DNA of 64,000 bases. It comes from Schistocephalus solidus (taxonomy: Eukaryota > Platyhelminthes > Cestoda > Diphyllobothriidea > Diphyllobothriidae). Under the pieces are notes generated by a model that saw only the letters and a list, made by a program, of their open reading frames with translations, was not told the DNA's origin and did not search any database. Below are positions 22,333 to 33,470 of the stretch, in pieces. Positions within the stretch are counted from its first letter, which is position 1. The number at the start of each line of letters is the position of its first letter. The stretch spans positions 248,001 through 312,000 of the forward strand of contig WEDG01001459.1 of assembly GCA_017591395.1 (NCBI GenBank). The letters are read 5' to 3'. The translations under genes were made by a program, and so were the position numbers.

Positions 22333-22770
22333 CAGGGAAGGTTAGGTTTAAGGGGTTAGTGTTAGTGTTTTGAGGGTTAGAGTTATGATGATGGCCAGGG
22401 TTGGGTTTAGGGTCAGTGTTTAAGTTAGGACATGGGAATAAGTACACCTTGGAATTAGGCGCAAGGCCAATTGTAGTATGAGAGAGAACTTATGCTCGTG
22501 TTCAAATTAAAGAACGATAAGGATGCCTTGAATGGTCGTCTACGCAGGACATGGGAAAAGGAACCGTCCACAATACATGTGGCTTTGCGCTAAATTCTAA
22601 GAAAATTATGCTTAGGATAAAGGTAAGGGTTAAGTTAAATTTTGAGGTTAAGGTTAGAGTTGGGTCAAGGTCATGATTGGGCCAATGGTTAAGGTTTTTA
22701 TCCTGTTAATGGTAGGGTTTAGTTTTAGGGTAGGGGTAGAGTTAAGATCAAGTTGACACGGATATTAGCG
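22333..22770 (+). repeat. degenerate telomere-like GGTTAG family, copies at 22333-22440 and 22617-22765
   Basis: Two stretches rich in GGTTAG, GGGTTAG and GGTTAAGG units are separated by a block containing GGAATTAGGCGCAAGGCCAA, which is shared with 10.44-10.50 kb. Irregular spacing and substitutions show this is not a live telomere. Confidence 0.6.
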
Positions 22771-22959
22771 TGAGTGCTAGCGTTAAGACACAGGTATATG
22801 TATCCTTCCTGAAATGTACCGTAACGCCACCTATTTTAAACGGGCAGGGCGGTGCATATTCCCGTGTCCTATTTAGCGGCCATACAAGGCATCTCTAAGT
22901 AAAAAGTCTTATCTGAACAGGATTCTGGGAAATCGGGAGTACCAATTATGACAGTTTGA

Positions 22960-23390
22960 CCATCGTTTCCGACGATGTCCCCTATGCGCCCCAAAACAGG
23001 GTGTATGCACAGACTTGACTTGCACATGAGTTAGTTTATAGTATAGTTGACTTGCGATGCATCTACTACACTATCTTATCCTTCAGCCACCTGAGCCCGG
23101 TGTAGTTACAAAGTTAAGGAGACCGGAGGCGGGGTCGGGCGCAGGTGGCACATGCGGCATGAGACTGCTCTTAGGCGTGCCATCGCTCCCCCTCTACGCG
23201 TGCCCTACACACGCCTGCTCCGCGCACAAAGACCAGAATTGCACCAAACAACAAAGGGGGTGGCTCGGATCCAGCCAATTCAGACTGCCACTGAGAGCAC
23301 ATGAAGAAGGTTTTACTTGCAGCGTGACTCTCCAGCTAGTTAAGGGGACCGAATTGTCCCATCAGTTGACAGGTGGTTCCCATAAATACA
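22960..23390 (-). mobile_element. leader module, solo copy
   Basis: It contains the family words CACCTGAGCCCGGTGTAGT, GGAGACCGGAGGCGGGG and, at its minus-strand 3' end, the hairpin CATCGTCGGAAACGATGGTC. The left part includes GAAGGTTTTACTTGCAGCGTGACTC, related to the type A half. No ORF of the LINE follows. Confidence 0.6.
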
Positions 23391-23399
23391 GCTAATAAG

Positions 23400-23788
23400 T
23401 ACACGCCTTTCAAGTTTTTATTTCTTCCATAAAAGTTGGGGTTTTCAGATTAGGTCACCATTTCCCCGCTACTTTCATTCATGGGCACTCTCAGGTCTGG
23501 ATGCATTAAAGTGTAAATTTTGATTCATTGCTGTGGGCTTGGTTCGGTATTCGTTCACGAGAATTGATGATACTGTATCAGCCAAAGATGCTAGGGATGG
23601 CGCACACCCAGCTATGCAGCGTACCCCGTATGTTTTTTTTTTGGAGGAATTATGTGGAGCGGAGTCGGTACCTGCGTTAGCGAACACCTACTGGCGAATA
23701 TGGTAGAACTGGATGATCATGCATTTACCAGTTATACTACTGGTAAAAAACGACGTTGCATAAAAGATAGCCTAGCTATGAGAAAGAG
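23400..23788. other. no recognised gene
   Basis: Nothing recognised apart from a run of ten T near 23632. Confidence 0.4.
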
Positions 23789-23789
23789 A

Positions 23790-24150
23790 GGTACGCTTTA
23801 TTATGAAATTAAAATTCCAAAACTTTGAGCAAAAAACGTCCTCCATTCACCCTGAATAAAATTGGGAACTCGAAGATCCCAAACGAATGACTGAACACTA
23901 CAACTATAAACATTATGAAGAATCATCCTTGTATGAGTCCCAAAATGTAGATATAATTGGACCTCCTTCAAAAATGTGCCAGCTTCGTGCGCTGATGACC
24001 TCATTATTGTAGTTCGAATAAACCAAAGAGTTGAAAATCGCTATACATTGGGCGAAATAGGCCAACCGATGTACGTATAAGAAGATTTACATGTGAATGG
24101 TGAGCAGAAAAAATAGTGGCTCAATTTCAAAAGTCCCCCATACACACGTG
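23790..24150 (-). mobile_element. R67 repeat, copy 1
   Basis: One of three copies of a ~370-bp repeat (others at 41968-42345 and 43745-44153). On the minus strand it starts near a GAGCCAC(T)ATTTT-like end, contains the conserved short ORF, and ends AATAAAGCGTAC followed by CT-rich sequence. The fixed 3' end with AATAAA and a pyrimidine repeat tail is what one expects of a retroposed transcript. Confidence 0.75.
23801..24004 (-). CDS. conserved short ORF of repeat R67, 67 codons
   Basis: The ORF starts MRSSAHEAGTFLKEVQLYLH and continues with FGTHTRMILHNVYS. Frames at 41995-42207 and 43899-44072 start at the same place and keep the pattern MRSxAHxAxTxLxxVQFxxxFxTxSRxILHxV. An A at -3 precedes the ATG in each. 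No known domain is recognised and no function assigned. Differences between copies are partly conservative (E/D, S/T, K/R), which would fit past coding constraint, but three copies cannot prove it. Confidence 0.35.
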   Translation of the reverse strand: MRSSAHEAGTFLKEVQLYLHFGTHTRMILHNVYSCSVQSFVWDLRVPNFIQGEWRTFFAQSFGILIS

Positions 24151-25009
24151 AAGGATCCATCTTGAGGGGAGAGGTGATCCCCGCGGGACAACCGGGGCTG
24201 AATGTAGCACTGTCAGCGGCTACGGGGCAGCGCAGTTCTGGTATTCCTCTGACGATAGAGGTGGGAGAATGGCGCGCTGTAGTTGTGGTCGGATCCGCGT
24301 TTGCGAGGCACCGGTTATTCGCCTGACACTAGGTCACATCGAGGGGTGCTGTAGGCAACGACCCACGTTATTGCTGAACGATCACACCGGGCCCGTTGAT
24401 GTGTTTGGATGAATGTTGCCGGCATTTAGCACACACAAAGGGGCAGCACAGACGACGCCAAATAGGTCTAGTAGGACAGGCACAACTAGGAAGGTTAGGA
24501 GTACCTATATGAATGACACTAACAGTCTCCATTGAACGCATACATGGACCTAGGGGAGAATTCTGCGTGGTTATGCCAGAGCACCCAGTTCTCAGTTGTG
24601 GCTCTAAGATGCCATTATCTGAAAGGCATCCACACCCTGTGAACCGTCCTTATCTGGCGAGCCAAACCAGATGAGGGCATCTGATGTGCGTGTGTCTTCA
24701 CACCCAGCAGTCCCTGAATTAATCCCCAGACTCCACCAAACAAAAGTTCTGCTGAAAGGACGGCATGCAATCCCGCAGGTGGCCCAGACTAATGCAGGCG
24801 GTCTCCCCCTCTAAAAAGTCGTGACCCATGGTCGAATTCAGTGGCTGCTTCGGAGGATTAAACGGCCCTACTCATGGGCAGATGGCAGATGGCGGGCGAG
24901 GGACTAGAAATAAACTTTAACCAAATGCTGGGTCATCAACGATCGGGTATTTGACCACACCTACTCTTTGAGTAGGCTAATTGAACCCCCTTTTCGTGAG
25001 CTTCCATTA

Positions 25010-25110
25010 CGTGTTACCATTAGGATTAGCATTCCACTTCGAGGTGGGTTAGAGGTTGAGGTGAGAGGTTAAAGCTTAGATTAGACTTAGGGGTGGAGAT
25101 TAAGCTCGTA
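25010..25110 (+). repeat. degenerate telomere-like GGTTAG patch
   Basis: Units such as TTAGGATTAG, GGGTTAGAGGTTGAGG and GAGAGGTTAAAG. A weaker member of the family at 22.33 kb. Confidence 0.35.
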
Positions 25111-25129
25111 GACGCAAAACTCGCCGTCG

Positions 25130-25870
25130 AATTAAAACAAAATCCCCGTTCCCATCCACTCCACCCCATCCCATGCTGTTAGAGAGACTCTGCTCATCCT
25201 GGAACTGTTCGTTTCCGGCGGAAAGGAGGATTGCTCTGGTCGTCCGCGATCTAACCCGCCACAAGGGGAACATTGCGGCTCTCAGGTAGATGCGCTTTTT
25301 TGAACAGGGCCAACTGCAGGTGGTGGGTGCCGGCTTGATTTTCTTCTGGAGCGGACGTCCTTGGACAGAAGCCCGAGTTGCCATAAGAAATGACGTAGAC
25401 GGTGGTTCTGACTACCAGAGGCCGTCAGTGACCGTCTCATGACCATGTGGTTGCCATGCCGTGGTAACGAGTTTGCCACAATCACCAAAACCTATTCAGC
25501 TTAATGACCACATCCGATGACGTGAAAACGAAGTTCTACAAAGACCTGCTTGCCACCACCCTCTCCCCAGTGGCTTTGCCGAAAGCCGACAACATCATTG
25601 CCCTTAGTGACCTCACTGCCCGCGTCGGCACAGAACACGCTACTCGGGAGGGAGTGCTGGGTGGTAATGAGATCAGCGGCTGCAACAGCAATGGCCTCCT
25701 CCTACAGGCTTGGTGGAAAACATTCTATTGACTAACGCCTTCCGTCATTCGATGAGGAAGAGGTCGATGTGGATGAATCCTCACTTGCATTCCTGGCATC
25801 TGCTGGCCAGGAGGCATGACTAGCGTGACATGCTCATGACTAAGGCATTGGTCATTGCTGACTTTTAGAC
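25130..25870 (+). pseudogene. LINE-D APE endonuclease relic
   Basis: Plus-strand frames decode pieces of the LINE-B endonuclease. Around 25300-25390 the sequence corresponds to the block QGQLxxVGAGxxFFWSGRP. At 25504-25731 a frame reads MTTSDDVKTKFYKDLLATTL then ADNIIALSDLTARVGTEHAT, equivalent to the [12 protein letters not shown] motif with the GDFN core changed to SDLT. The right part (25740-25870) matches the region that ends in the [13 protein letters not shown] segment. Several indels and the altered motif make it inactive. Confidence 0.75.
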
Positions 25871-26125
25871 GTAGCATCGTCTTGCAATCTCCAGAATGAG
25901 AGTGAAACTGTAACCCCGTAGGCAACCGCAAGGTAAGTCAACATCGTGTAAGTACATACGTTGCAACTGCGTAAATTTCAAACTGGAAAGAATGCAATAC
26001 CAATACCCCAACACACGGGAGGGAGCTACAAAGCACCAGGCAGGCCACCTCGATTGAGGCCTCCGGCCTGCTACACCATCAACACCATAATTGGTTCAAT
26101 GACAATGACGGGGAAATTCACACTT

Positions 26126-26178
26126 TCTTCTTCTTTTTCTTCTTCTTCTTCTTCTTCTTCTTCTTCTTCTTCTTCTTC
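26126..26178. repeat. (TTC)n microsatellite
   Basis: About 17 TTC units with one early interruption. An (AAC)n patch follows at 26217-26241. Confidence 0.95.
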
Positions 26179-26306
26179 GAGAAACACAGGCTGCATACAA
26201 ACTACATAATGAGCAGCAGCAACAACAACAATAACAACAACGCAAAGATCAACAACCACAATAAAGCGACTAAGGAGACACGATCAATAGAACAAGAGCT
26301 TTATTA

Positions 26307-26348
26307 GCCTGACGTTTCGGATTCACACTCGAATCCATCATCAGAAAC
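26307..26348 (-). ncRNA. hammerhead-like motif HHR2 (PLE terminal region)
   Basis: Minus-strand order: stem I GTTT (26348-26345) with AGGC (26310-26307), all pairs allowing G-U. Core CTGATGA (26344-26338), then one unpaired T, stem II GGATTC/GAATCC (six perfect pairs, loop GAGTGT), GAAA (26318-26315), palindromic stem III ACGT, and cleavage triplet GTC ending at 26311. AATAAA follows a few bases after the predicted cleavage site. The extra base between the core and stem II is non-canonical but shared with HHR3 and HHR4. Confidence 0.65.
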
Positions 26349-26669
26349 GGAGTCAGATAAGGATATTGGATTGCCACTGCTCATGCGATTATCACCTCTA
26401 GCAAGAACCGAAGGACAAGGCTGTTGATTTATAGTATTTTCGAGAGGTGTTTAGATTGAAGGGCTACCCATGCAACTTCGTAAACCCGTGCCTGAGCAAA
26501 CTAGACGAGAGACCAAATCCAACCAGGCCCAAATTTTGGTGAGCTCACCCCTACGAGAAGAATGTCTGGGAGACTTCAGCCACCTTTTCACACCCATTGG
26601 ATTTGGAGTTTCATACAGACTGAATGCAACCATTAGGCGCCTGATTATGAGGCCAAGAAACATCTTGAG

Positions 26670-26940
26670 TCGTTTACGGTGTCTGGTGCATTTGGGAAGC
26701 GACTATGCCCGAGAACCCGGAAGACTACTCCGAATGCACGCCGCAGAAGTGAGGAGGAATGACGCCAGCTCCCAAGTCACGGCTGGGTCGACGGGACCCG
26801 GCCACACATTTAAGTTTGATGAAACCGAACCTCTCGCTAGAGGCTGCAACCGCTTGAACCGCGAACTGCTCCAGTCATGGTGTTCCAGTCCTCAATCAAT
26901 TAAAAAGCGCAACGACCTCCCGCGCCATATCTGGTGTTGA
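26670..26940 (+). pseudogene. Penelope-like element, lineage i: GIY-YIG endonuclease fragment
   Basis: The 3' part of an open frame (26470-26940) decodes to SDYAREPGRLLRMHAAEVRR (YIG-like segment and the following helix), NDASSQVTAGSTGPGHTFKF, then LNRELLQSWCSSPQSIKKR. The segment SSQVxxxSxGPGHxFKFxExE recurs on the minus strand at 56.7 kb. This is the known form of the PLE GIY-YIG domain with C-terminal (R)ELLxSWxxxxxSINK. The first GIY residues are diverged. The RT is absent. An inverted hammerhead-like motif lies 5' (26307-26348). Confidence 0.8.
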
Positions 26941-26949
26941 GACTTTACT

Positions 26950-27390
26950 TGGGCAAATTTGTTAACCACACAGAGAACGTGCAGATAAGCACTGCTCCTG
27001 GTGCCAGTGTCAGCGAGGCAAATTGTGCAAGAGCTCATATGAATGATTAAATCTGTCCGTTAACAACTTGACCTCGGGCCATTATCGCATCGCATGCAAC
27101 CATGTGCGATGAGCATGTGGGCCGATAATCTTCACATGCATACAGGCGCATAGCAACGGCTTGGCAACTGCATACTGCAACATCTGGGCGGTCAGAAAAT
27201 TACCATACCACGTGCAACCATCTACGATGCGTTTGGGAGCTGGCAATTTCAATAGGCATGTATAGGCCTAACTACTAACCCCTGTAAATACTGCAAAACT
27301 TGGACAGCCTGATAAACTTAACTGACTAGGTCTCTGATGCTAGGTTCGGGTAAGAATCCTAAAGGTCTGGCTAATGAACGTCTTGTTCCA
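26950..27390. other. PLE 3' flank or unknown insert with a large imperfect hairpin
   Basis: 27080-27130 contains nested inverted repeats: ATTATCG with CGATAAT outside, and CATCGCA with TGCGATG inside. No ORF. Confidence 0.4.
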
Positions 27391-27399
27391 GTGATCCTG

Positions 27400-27900
27400 T
27401 CTCCGTCTTCGCTATGACTTTCTTGAGCTCACCTCTTCACTTCTATTAACCAACAAAAAAGCCTCGTACTTCCAATAACGATGGCAAGTACAACCGAGCC
27501 CGAGGGAGGTACAGGACGACCGGCTGACTTCCATAGCTGAGCAGATTCAGGCATGTGCTGATCATGGTTAAATGAAGAATTTTTTGGCGGCCTTAAAGAC
27601 AGTCTATAGTCTGCAAGTCAGGGGAACTACACCACTACTGTGTGAAAATGCACTAACCCACCTAACGCAAAATCAACAGATCCCGGAGCGCTGGGCCGTG
27701 TAGTTTCAGGGCGTCCTAAGGCACCAATCGACACTATGTGAAGAAGCCATCAACCGGCACTAACGACAAACTCGATTTTCGCTTCACCTTTCTCAGAATC
27801 ACAGGAAAAATCGTTGGCCATATACTAATCAATCGTCTGAGAAAGCCTCTGGAGCAGGATCTCTAAGGTCAGTGAGGCCTTTTACCAGATAAAGCTTTAA
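27400..27900 (+). pseudogene. LINE-D reverse transcriptase relic
   Basis: Decoding 27480-27730 gives pieces such as AEQIQACADHG-stop-MKNFLAALKTVY and QIPERWAV. These correspond to AEEIQGYADRNEMKNFCKAIKAIY and QILKRWAE of LINE-A (33855-34020). 27800-27870 gives ITGKIVGHILINRL, equivalent to NIAGKIFARILLNRL (34365-34410). Sequence encoding the palm is deleted after this point. Stops and indels are frequent. Confidence 0.75.
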
Positions 27901-27939
27901 TCTAAAAAAACCAATACGATGCAACAAAGCCACCTCAAG

Positions 27940-28260
27940 GAACCCTCACAAGTACTTTCAAATCAACCCGAAGACCTTCGAGGACCTAGCTCAGGATCAA
28001 CCAGCCTGGAGCAGAGCAGTACAGGCTAGAGCGGCAAGTCACTACGTCACACGGAATGACGCTACCAAAGCCAAAAGAATGGATAGCAAAGCTCAAGCGT
28101 CTCCAACATCCCCACACCCGACATCCTCCAACCTGCTCGCACTGTCAAAGAGCATTCTGAGAACGGATCGACCTAGTCGGAAATATTCTGACCCAGTGTA
28201 ATAACATTCCGACAACTCCACTTGCTGCTTCCGCAAATGCCTCCCTCGTCACCCCCGCAC
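27940..28260 (+). pseudogene. LINE-D C-terminal linker and first finger relic
   Basis: Around 27970-28080 the frame gives TFEDLAQDQPAWSRAVQ, matching TWEDLAQDRPAWRRSVK of LINE-A (35621-35670). Around 28160-28215, RIDLVGNI followed by an asparagine/threonine-rich stretch matches the end of the first CxxC...H/C finger (RIGLVGHL). Confidence 0.6.
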
Positions 28261-28439
28261 CAACTCTCACGACGAAGGCCACCACGTCGACTAGCGATCG
28301 CATACATTTCTTCTGAACGACTTCAGGGAACTCGCATTTTAACTTGTGTCGACAAAACCTTGTGTGTTGTTTGGGGGCAGGTTGTGTGTTGCACGCATAG
28401 ACGCGAGGGTTAGTTCTTCCAGGCCCTTGCGCCTAATCC

Positions 28440-29040
28440 CCATATCGGATAACTGATCGGCTCAATCGTTGAACTGGTGTCTGGCAGAGAGAAAATAAGT
28501 TGGGGTGGACTCTGGAGACAGTGCTCCACGACACTTAGCGCAAATTCCTCACTATAAACAATCTGACGCACTTTGAAAATATCACGGTGAGCTAAAAGTC
28601 CTGGCCTGGAAGGTTGTTAACTGGTGGGTTATCTCCTTCCTCCTCTTAGCGCCGAGAGTCAGGCTGAAATGGCTCCTTCCTAATATAGCCTCTATACCAC
28701 TCACGGGCACCCGTGACCCGAGGCTGTCCACTCCGTTTGTGTGAAAGGTTGGATATCGATCGCGGGACAGACGTATGTGGCACGCATGGACGGGTTGTTT
28801 GGTTTTGTAAATCACTGCAACCGATCGCGCCTCCGGTCTTCTTGATTCTCTCATGATTAAGGGCTCAGGTTGGTGAGAGATAAGAGAGAGTGGTAAATGC
28901 TGCGCAGGTCTGCTATCACCATATAATACTTGGCGCTTAAGTTACTGGTGCTGTGCCCACACCATGGCGCAACCGGTAGACGTCGTTGCTCGCGGTAGTC
29001 GAATCGTCAGTCAGGTCAAACTGATCTTAGTCTGAAGTTC
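28440..29040 (+). mobile_element. leader module, solo copy, long form
   Basis: It begins near the tail block TCCTCACTATAAACAATCTGACGC (28547-28570), shared with 32.24 kb and, inverted, 11.04 kb. It passes GAGAGTCAGGCTGAAATGGC and a GATTAAGGGCTCAGG-like word, and ends at CGGTAGACGTCGTTGCTCGCGG. No endonuclease frame follows. Confidence 0.6.
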
Positions 29041-29097
29041 CACGGAATCGTCACCTTCATCGCTATTAAAAGGAAACCTTCATCAACTTTATTGACG

Positions 29098-29560
29098 CAT
29101 TGTAAATAAGCCAGAAGTGGCCATTTCAGTTGCCCTTGTCTGTGTCGATAATGTGCTTATGCCTATAAAACTAGCCGTTGTGCGGCTGCTGACGGGGCTC
29201 GACAGTGAGTTCTAAGTCACAATGGGACGAGTGAGTCTCGTGACAGACCAGTGAGAGTTCATAAATCAACGTCAATATTCCCTATCTAAACCGGCATGAC
29301 AACGAGCCATAGCACAATGGGTTAGAGCGTTGGACTTCTAATCAACAGGTTGCGGGTTCGAGCCTCGGGTGGTGTATCACCTGACTGATGCTGGCTAATG
29401 AACCAGGAAAGGCCATTCCAGTCTCGCTTTTTCTTGTCCGTAATGTCACTCTGCCTATATCACTAGCCGCTACAGCTCTAGAGTGAGTCCCAGGGCACCA
29501 CGGACGAGTGGATCCCGTAACCGATCGGTGAGCACGCATGCACCATTATTTGAATCACCT
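29098..29560 (+). mobile_element. SINE-A head-to-tail dimer S5
   Basis: The 5'-truncated first monomer (29098-29285) ends AATCAACGTCAATATTCCC. The second starts at once with TATCTAAACCGGCATGACAACG and has a well-kept tRNA-like block: A box TAGCACAATGGG, anticodon-arm-like GTTGGACTTCTAATCAAC, B box GGGTTCGAGCCTCGG. Of all copies this head is closest to a tRNA (loop CTTCTAA, suggesting a TCT anticodon, tRNA-Arg origin). It lacks part of the body after the B box. Confidence 0.85.
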
Positions 29561-32140
29561 CCTGTCTTGCCTGCCCAATTCTTTTTACCTCAGCGTTTTT
29601 AAGATTTTTTTCTGCAACTTGCTTTCATATGCTAAGTGTGAGAAAACAACCTTTCTAATTTTGCTGGCCAACACTAATTGTCTGCTAATTTGCCTTCTAA
29701 ATGCCCGTTTGTAGATGCAAAATTATGCAGGGCTGGCAAAATCAATGATTCTGCATGTCACTGTAGTAAACACGGTTGTGTTTAAGATGGAATAGGTCAC
29801 ACCTCTGCACAACAGTTCTTTTGATGTATTTTAAAACGCATTGACAACAACGAAAAGGGTGAAGTGACCTTCACAAGGGGGGGGGGGGTTATTTTCGATT
29901 TGGCAGTTTGAATATGGAGGTAAGCAGTTCAACATTAAGGAAAAGTCAACCTTTTGCATAATTTACGCCAACACACACACAGGAATCAAACTTACATTAC
30001 TGTCATCAATAAGTGCAGGATGGGAGGGTTTTATAAGTTATCGCACTAGATCTACAAGCATTACACAGAACGGTTCGTCCACGGGGAATCTGTACATTCC
30101 TCTCTTTCAGCCCGAAACCAGTAGTGGAAAAGGTTATACGTCTCAAAAAACCTCTGTGACTCCAAGTATTATATAATAATTCAGTAAAGATTCGGTGATT
30201 AGTCCGGTGATATAATGAACGAGGTGCATGAAAAGCTTGTAAATAGATATTAGACTCTTTTGAGGACTTGAGATGGTACTCGGCTTCGCTGATCAACTCG
30301 CTCTTCTACCTAACTTGAGTCCTAAAACGAGAAAAGGAAGAAGAATAAGAAGTAAACATATCGATACCTGATCTACCTGATCGATACCTGATCTACCTAT
30401 ACTCTCTGGCTCCTGCTTCCAGCCGTCGAATTCATAAGAACCTTGGTGCGTCTTGCTGGGCTCTGATTAGGTTTACGTGTACTGCGGGATGAGCTGAGGT
30501 CGGTTAGTTTATTCGTCAGCCAGAAGCGAGAGAATGGTGGTCACCTCTATAATTACACCGATGCTGTTCGAGCAACCTGGTTTGACTATCGGTCGCTAAT
30601 GAAGACGGACGTGTCTAAAAATCGTGAACGAACCTGAAGGTGATTGGAAACCGTTAAGAGGGACGGAGGTATTGAATAGTGAAACGTGGGCGACTTGAGA
30701 AGAGCAACGGTAACTGAATGCATGAACAAATGGTTCCTGTCCCATATAAAAGACAGACGCCGAAACCAACAGTTTCCTTGACGGAAGTTGATGAACATGT
30801 GTCGAAAAGAAGCCATCACTAATTATGTATCCGCTTTTCTTATTGAAACCTGATAGGAAAGGTATACATAACTGCATCAGAGCAGAATAAAAGTTTAGGA
30901 TATGTAGGCGTCCATTAAGTGAGGAGTCATCTTTTAATAAAAAAAATTCAACACCATGAGTCAGTTCCTTTACAAAATGCTCCAGAACCTTAATCCGAAC
31001 GTCTTCTTGATTGAGACTTGTTTGTACAGAGTGCAAGCATTGTCTGAGCGTCCGTACTGTCCAAGTTCCGAGTGAAGCGAAATCACATCATCCATTTGCA
31101 CAAATAGTCTATGGCGGTAATCGTGTACCTGCTCAAGTGCACTTAACTTCCCTTAAAGCCTGAAGAAATAAGTTGTGTGATCAAATTGAAACAACGATTT
31201 CCCGATGGTTTAAAACTGAAGTGAGGAATGACCACCTTAGTGGGAGATAGGAGCGCACACCCAAATGACCTCTTTAGAGGGAATAGATTTTAACATTTGA
31301 CATTAGCGTAATTTGGCAACTCGCAATCACCTTCGATAGGCCTAAAATCATGGGGTTGGAAAGCAGAGGTAGTCTCAATGTTATGAGAATGTTGGTCTGA
31401 TTCCGTTTTTAAGATTATTGTCTGCAAGTATGTTTTACGTTCGTCAATACTGGGCAGAATAAAGCAAACGGTTCCCTTGTTGGGCAATAACAATAACATC
31501 GCGAATGCAGTCGTGGCTACTATAGCGCGGTTTGAATAACGGTTTAGCTATTTATATAACTGACTGTTCTTCATGAAGACTTGTAATGAATTTACTTTTC
31601 CTCGGCAAAACGGGTAGGAAACTGAGAAAGAACATGCTCCATTTTCATTTCCCCATCATATTAACTACAGTCTTGTGAAAAGCACTTTCATGCCTCAAGA
31701 AAAGCCGCTGATTTCTAGCATGGAAACTTATTCAGTTCAATCTTTCTATGACGATATCTGCCATCAATTAATGAAAACTGAGTGCCAAAATAATTGTGCT
31801 CCAATGACAAACTGTGCTCCGGCAACTTTTCACGCAATCCCCATTGTCACCTTAAGACGTTCATTAGTTATCTCCTCAGGACCTTCAGAATATTACTTTT
31901 GAGTTTACAGGAACAGTCTACGCGAACAAAATTTGCTCTTCGTTGACTACATATGGGCCTATTTTATGTGGTGGCTCTTAAAAGTGTCCACACGTACGAG
32001 GCAAAGCAAAGAATGGGATTTAAAGGAATCCAAAATACCTTAGTAAAACTATATCTCCAAGGACGTGAGCGCTGCGAACATTTGATGCAACCTTCTCACT
32101 CTAGCAGAAGCCATTTTTTTCTCGCAGCATTTGAAAGAAC
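29560..32140. other. no recognised gene; includes unidentified ORFs
   Basis: AT-rich. A G10 run lies at 29878. A minus-strand frame at 30006-30296 contains FLRRITF, which also occurs in a minus-strand frame at 45.3 kb, so an unrecognised repeat may be present. A 146-codon frame at 30596-31036 is listed separately. Confidence 0.35.
30596..31036 (-). CDS. unidentified 146-codon ORF
   Basis: The longest uninterrupted frame outside recognised elements and simple repeats. It starts MHSVQTSLNQEDVRIKVLEH and contains ELTHGVEFFLLKDDSSLNGR. It has no signal peptide, membrane helix or known motif. It could be part of an exon, an old element or chance. The sequence is moderately rich in Ser, Phe and Leu. 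No start context or splice sites decide between these. Confidence 0.15.
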   Translation of the reverse strand: MHSVQTSLNQEDVRIKVLEHFVKELTHGVEFFLLKDDSSLNGRLHILNFYSALMQLCIPFLSGFNKKSGYIISDGFFSTHVHQLPSRKLLVSASVFYMGQEPFVHAFSYRCSSQVAHVSLFNTSVPLNGFQSPSGSFTIFRHVRLH

Positions 32141-32149
32141 CTGATTCCT

Positions 32150-32925
32150 AAGACAACTGACCGGCTCAGACAGTGGTCTGATTGTGTGGGTGGGGGAGAG
32201 AGTGAGGTCAAGAGCTCAGCGTATTTTCCTCACTATAAACAATCTGACGCGCTTGAAACTATCCTGATTCCTAGGACTGCCTTTCACAGGCCTGGAGATT
32301 CATGAAAATTCTGATCATGCGTTTGAGGGAGCTAGGTTCTAGTCTTCGGTCTGGTATCTGCGCTTTCGTAACATTAGTAGTTTTAACATTTAGTTTTTAA
32401 CATTTATTGCTCGGCATCAAGGAAGAAGCCTGCATTCTTTCAAACGTTTGAGTCAATTCCCACTATCAACCTAATCTCTCTAATTTCCCAACAGAGTATT
32501 TGTGAAGAGCAAACTTCACCAATGACAGTTGAGGACGTGAAGGAAATTTCTGTCTCGAGTCTCTTTGGTGTGTTTTGTGTGAAGTGGCTGACTGGCGGAC
32601 TGAGAGTCAGGCTGCAATGACTCCTTATAATGTAGCCTTTATGGCACTCCCACTCCGTGGGATCCGAGCCAGGTGTGGTGGTACACCAAGGGGCGGATCC
32701 GGCCGCACCAGCCACCTGCGCCCTCTCCCATCTCTGGTCTTCTTGACTCTGTCTTGACACCGGGCTCAGGTGGGAGAGGAGGAGAGAGTGCGGTAGCTGC
32801 AGCGCAAGGCTACTATCACTTAAAACTAATTCACGCGCAAGTCACCGTCCCTGCACCACCTGGTGTGGAGCATACGGTGGACCTCGTCGAAATTGACGGT
32901 CGAAATGTCGTGCGTGTGTGTGTGT
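32150..32925 (+). mobile_element. leader module (long form, type A) joined to LINE-A
   Basis: It begins with the tail block TCCTCACTATAAACAATCTG (32231-32250), then a non-shared middle, then the standard module from about 32580 (GAGAGTCAGGCTGCAATGAC, GGGATCCGAGCCAGGTGTGG, CTGTCTTGACACCGGGCTCA). It ends with the hairpin CGTCGAAATTGACG and GGTCGAAA near 32905. A short GTGTGTGTGTG run (about 32913-32923) marks the join with the endonuclease frame. The N-terminal ~110 codons of the endonuclease seen in LINE-B are missing here, so the join is a deletion or a chimera. Confidence 0.7.
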
Positions 32926-33470
32926 CTCTGCCCTGTCTGCCGCAGGGTATCAATGATCGCCTGATGAGCCTCCGCCTGCCTCTTCGGGGAGACCAGTTCG
33001 CCACCATCATCAGCGCCTACGATCCCCCAATGATGAGCTCTGATGCGGCGAAGGACCAATTCTACGAGGACCTGCAGGCCTTGCCGGCGACTGTACCGAA
33101 AGAGGACAAGTTAATTGTCCTTGGTGACTTCAATGCCCGCGTCGGGACGGACCACGCTGCCTGGCAGGGAGTGCTGGGTCCCTACGGTCTCGGTAGCTGA
33201 TACGATAACGGCCTCCTTCTTCTGCGCACGTGTGCGGAACACCGTCTCCTGCTGACCAACACCTTCTTCCGCCTTCCGACGCGGGAGAAGGCCACGTGGA
33301 TGCACCCTCGGTCGCGGCGCTGGCATCTGCTGGACTATTTTCTCGTCCGGAGGCGAGATTGACAGGACGTGCTGGTAACCAAGGCGATCCGCGATGCCGA
33401 TGGTTGGACAGATCACCACCTCGTCATCTCCCAGATGAGGCTCCGACTGCAACCCCGACGAAGGCCCCAA
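32925..33470 (+). pseudogene. LINE-A APE endonuclease, C-terminal half
   Basis: One frame gives [40 protein letters not shown], then [20 protein letters not shown] (the GDFN motif). A TGA at 33198 replaces a codon after GPYGLGS. The same frame resumes and reaches GWTDHHLVISQMRLRLQPR, with the catalytic His of the TDH motif. The first two catalytic motifs (WNVR-like and SETRF) are absent because the N-terminal half is missing, so no activity is possible. This part would nick the genomic target. Confidence 0.85.

Larger units (their letters stand above)
24180..28290 (+). mobile_element. LINE-D: ancient plus-strand LINE, interrupted
   Basis: Same order as LINE-A/B but highly decayed: leader-like sequence (24180-25130), endonuclease relic (25130-25870), an interruption with microsatellite, hammerhead-like motif and PLE fragment (about 25940-27390), RT relic (27400-27900) and C-terminal relic reaching the first finger (27940-28260). 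The PLE material lies between the endonuclease and RT parts, so it entered after the LINE. Most of the palm, including FADD, is deleted between about 27900 and 27940. Confidence 0.7.

Noticed and set aside
22333..22770. A true telomere or chromosome end
   Set aside because: Units are irregular and the patch is internal, with element-like flanks repeated elsewhere.
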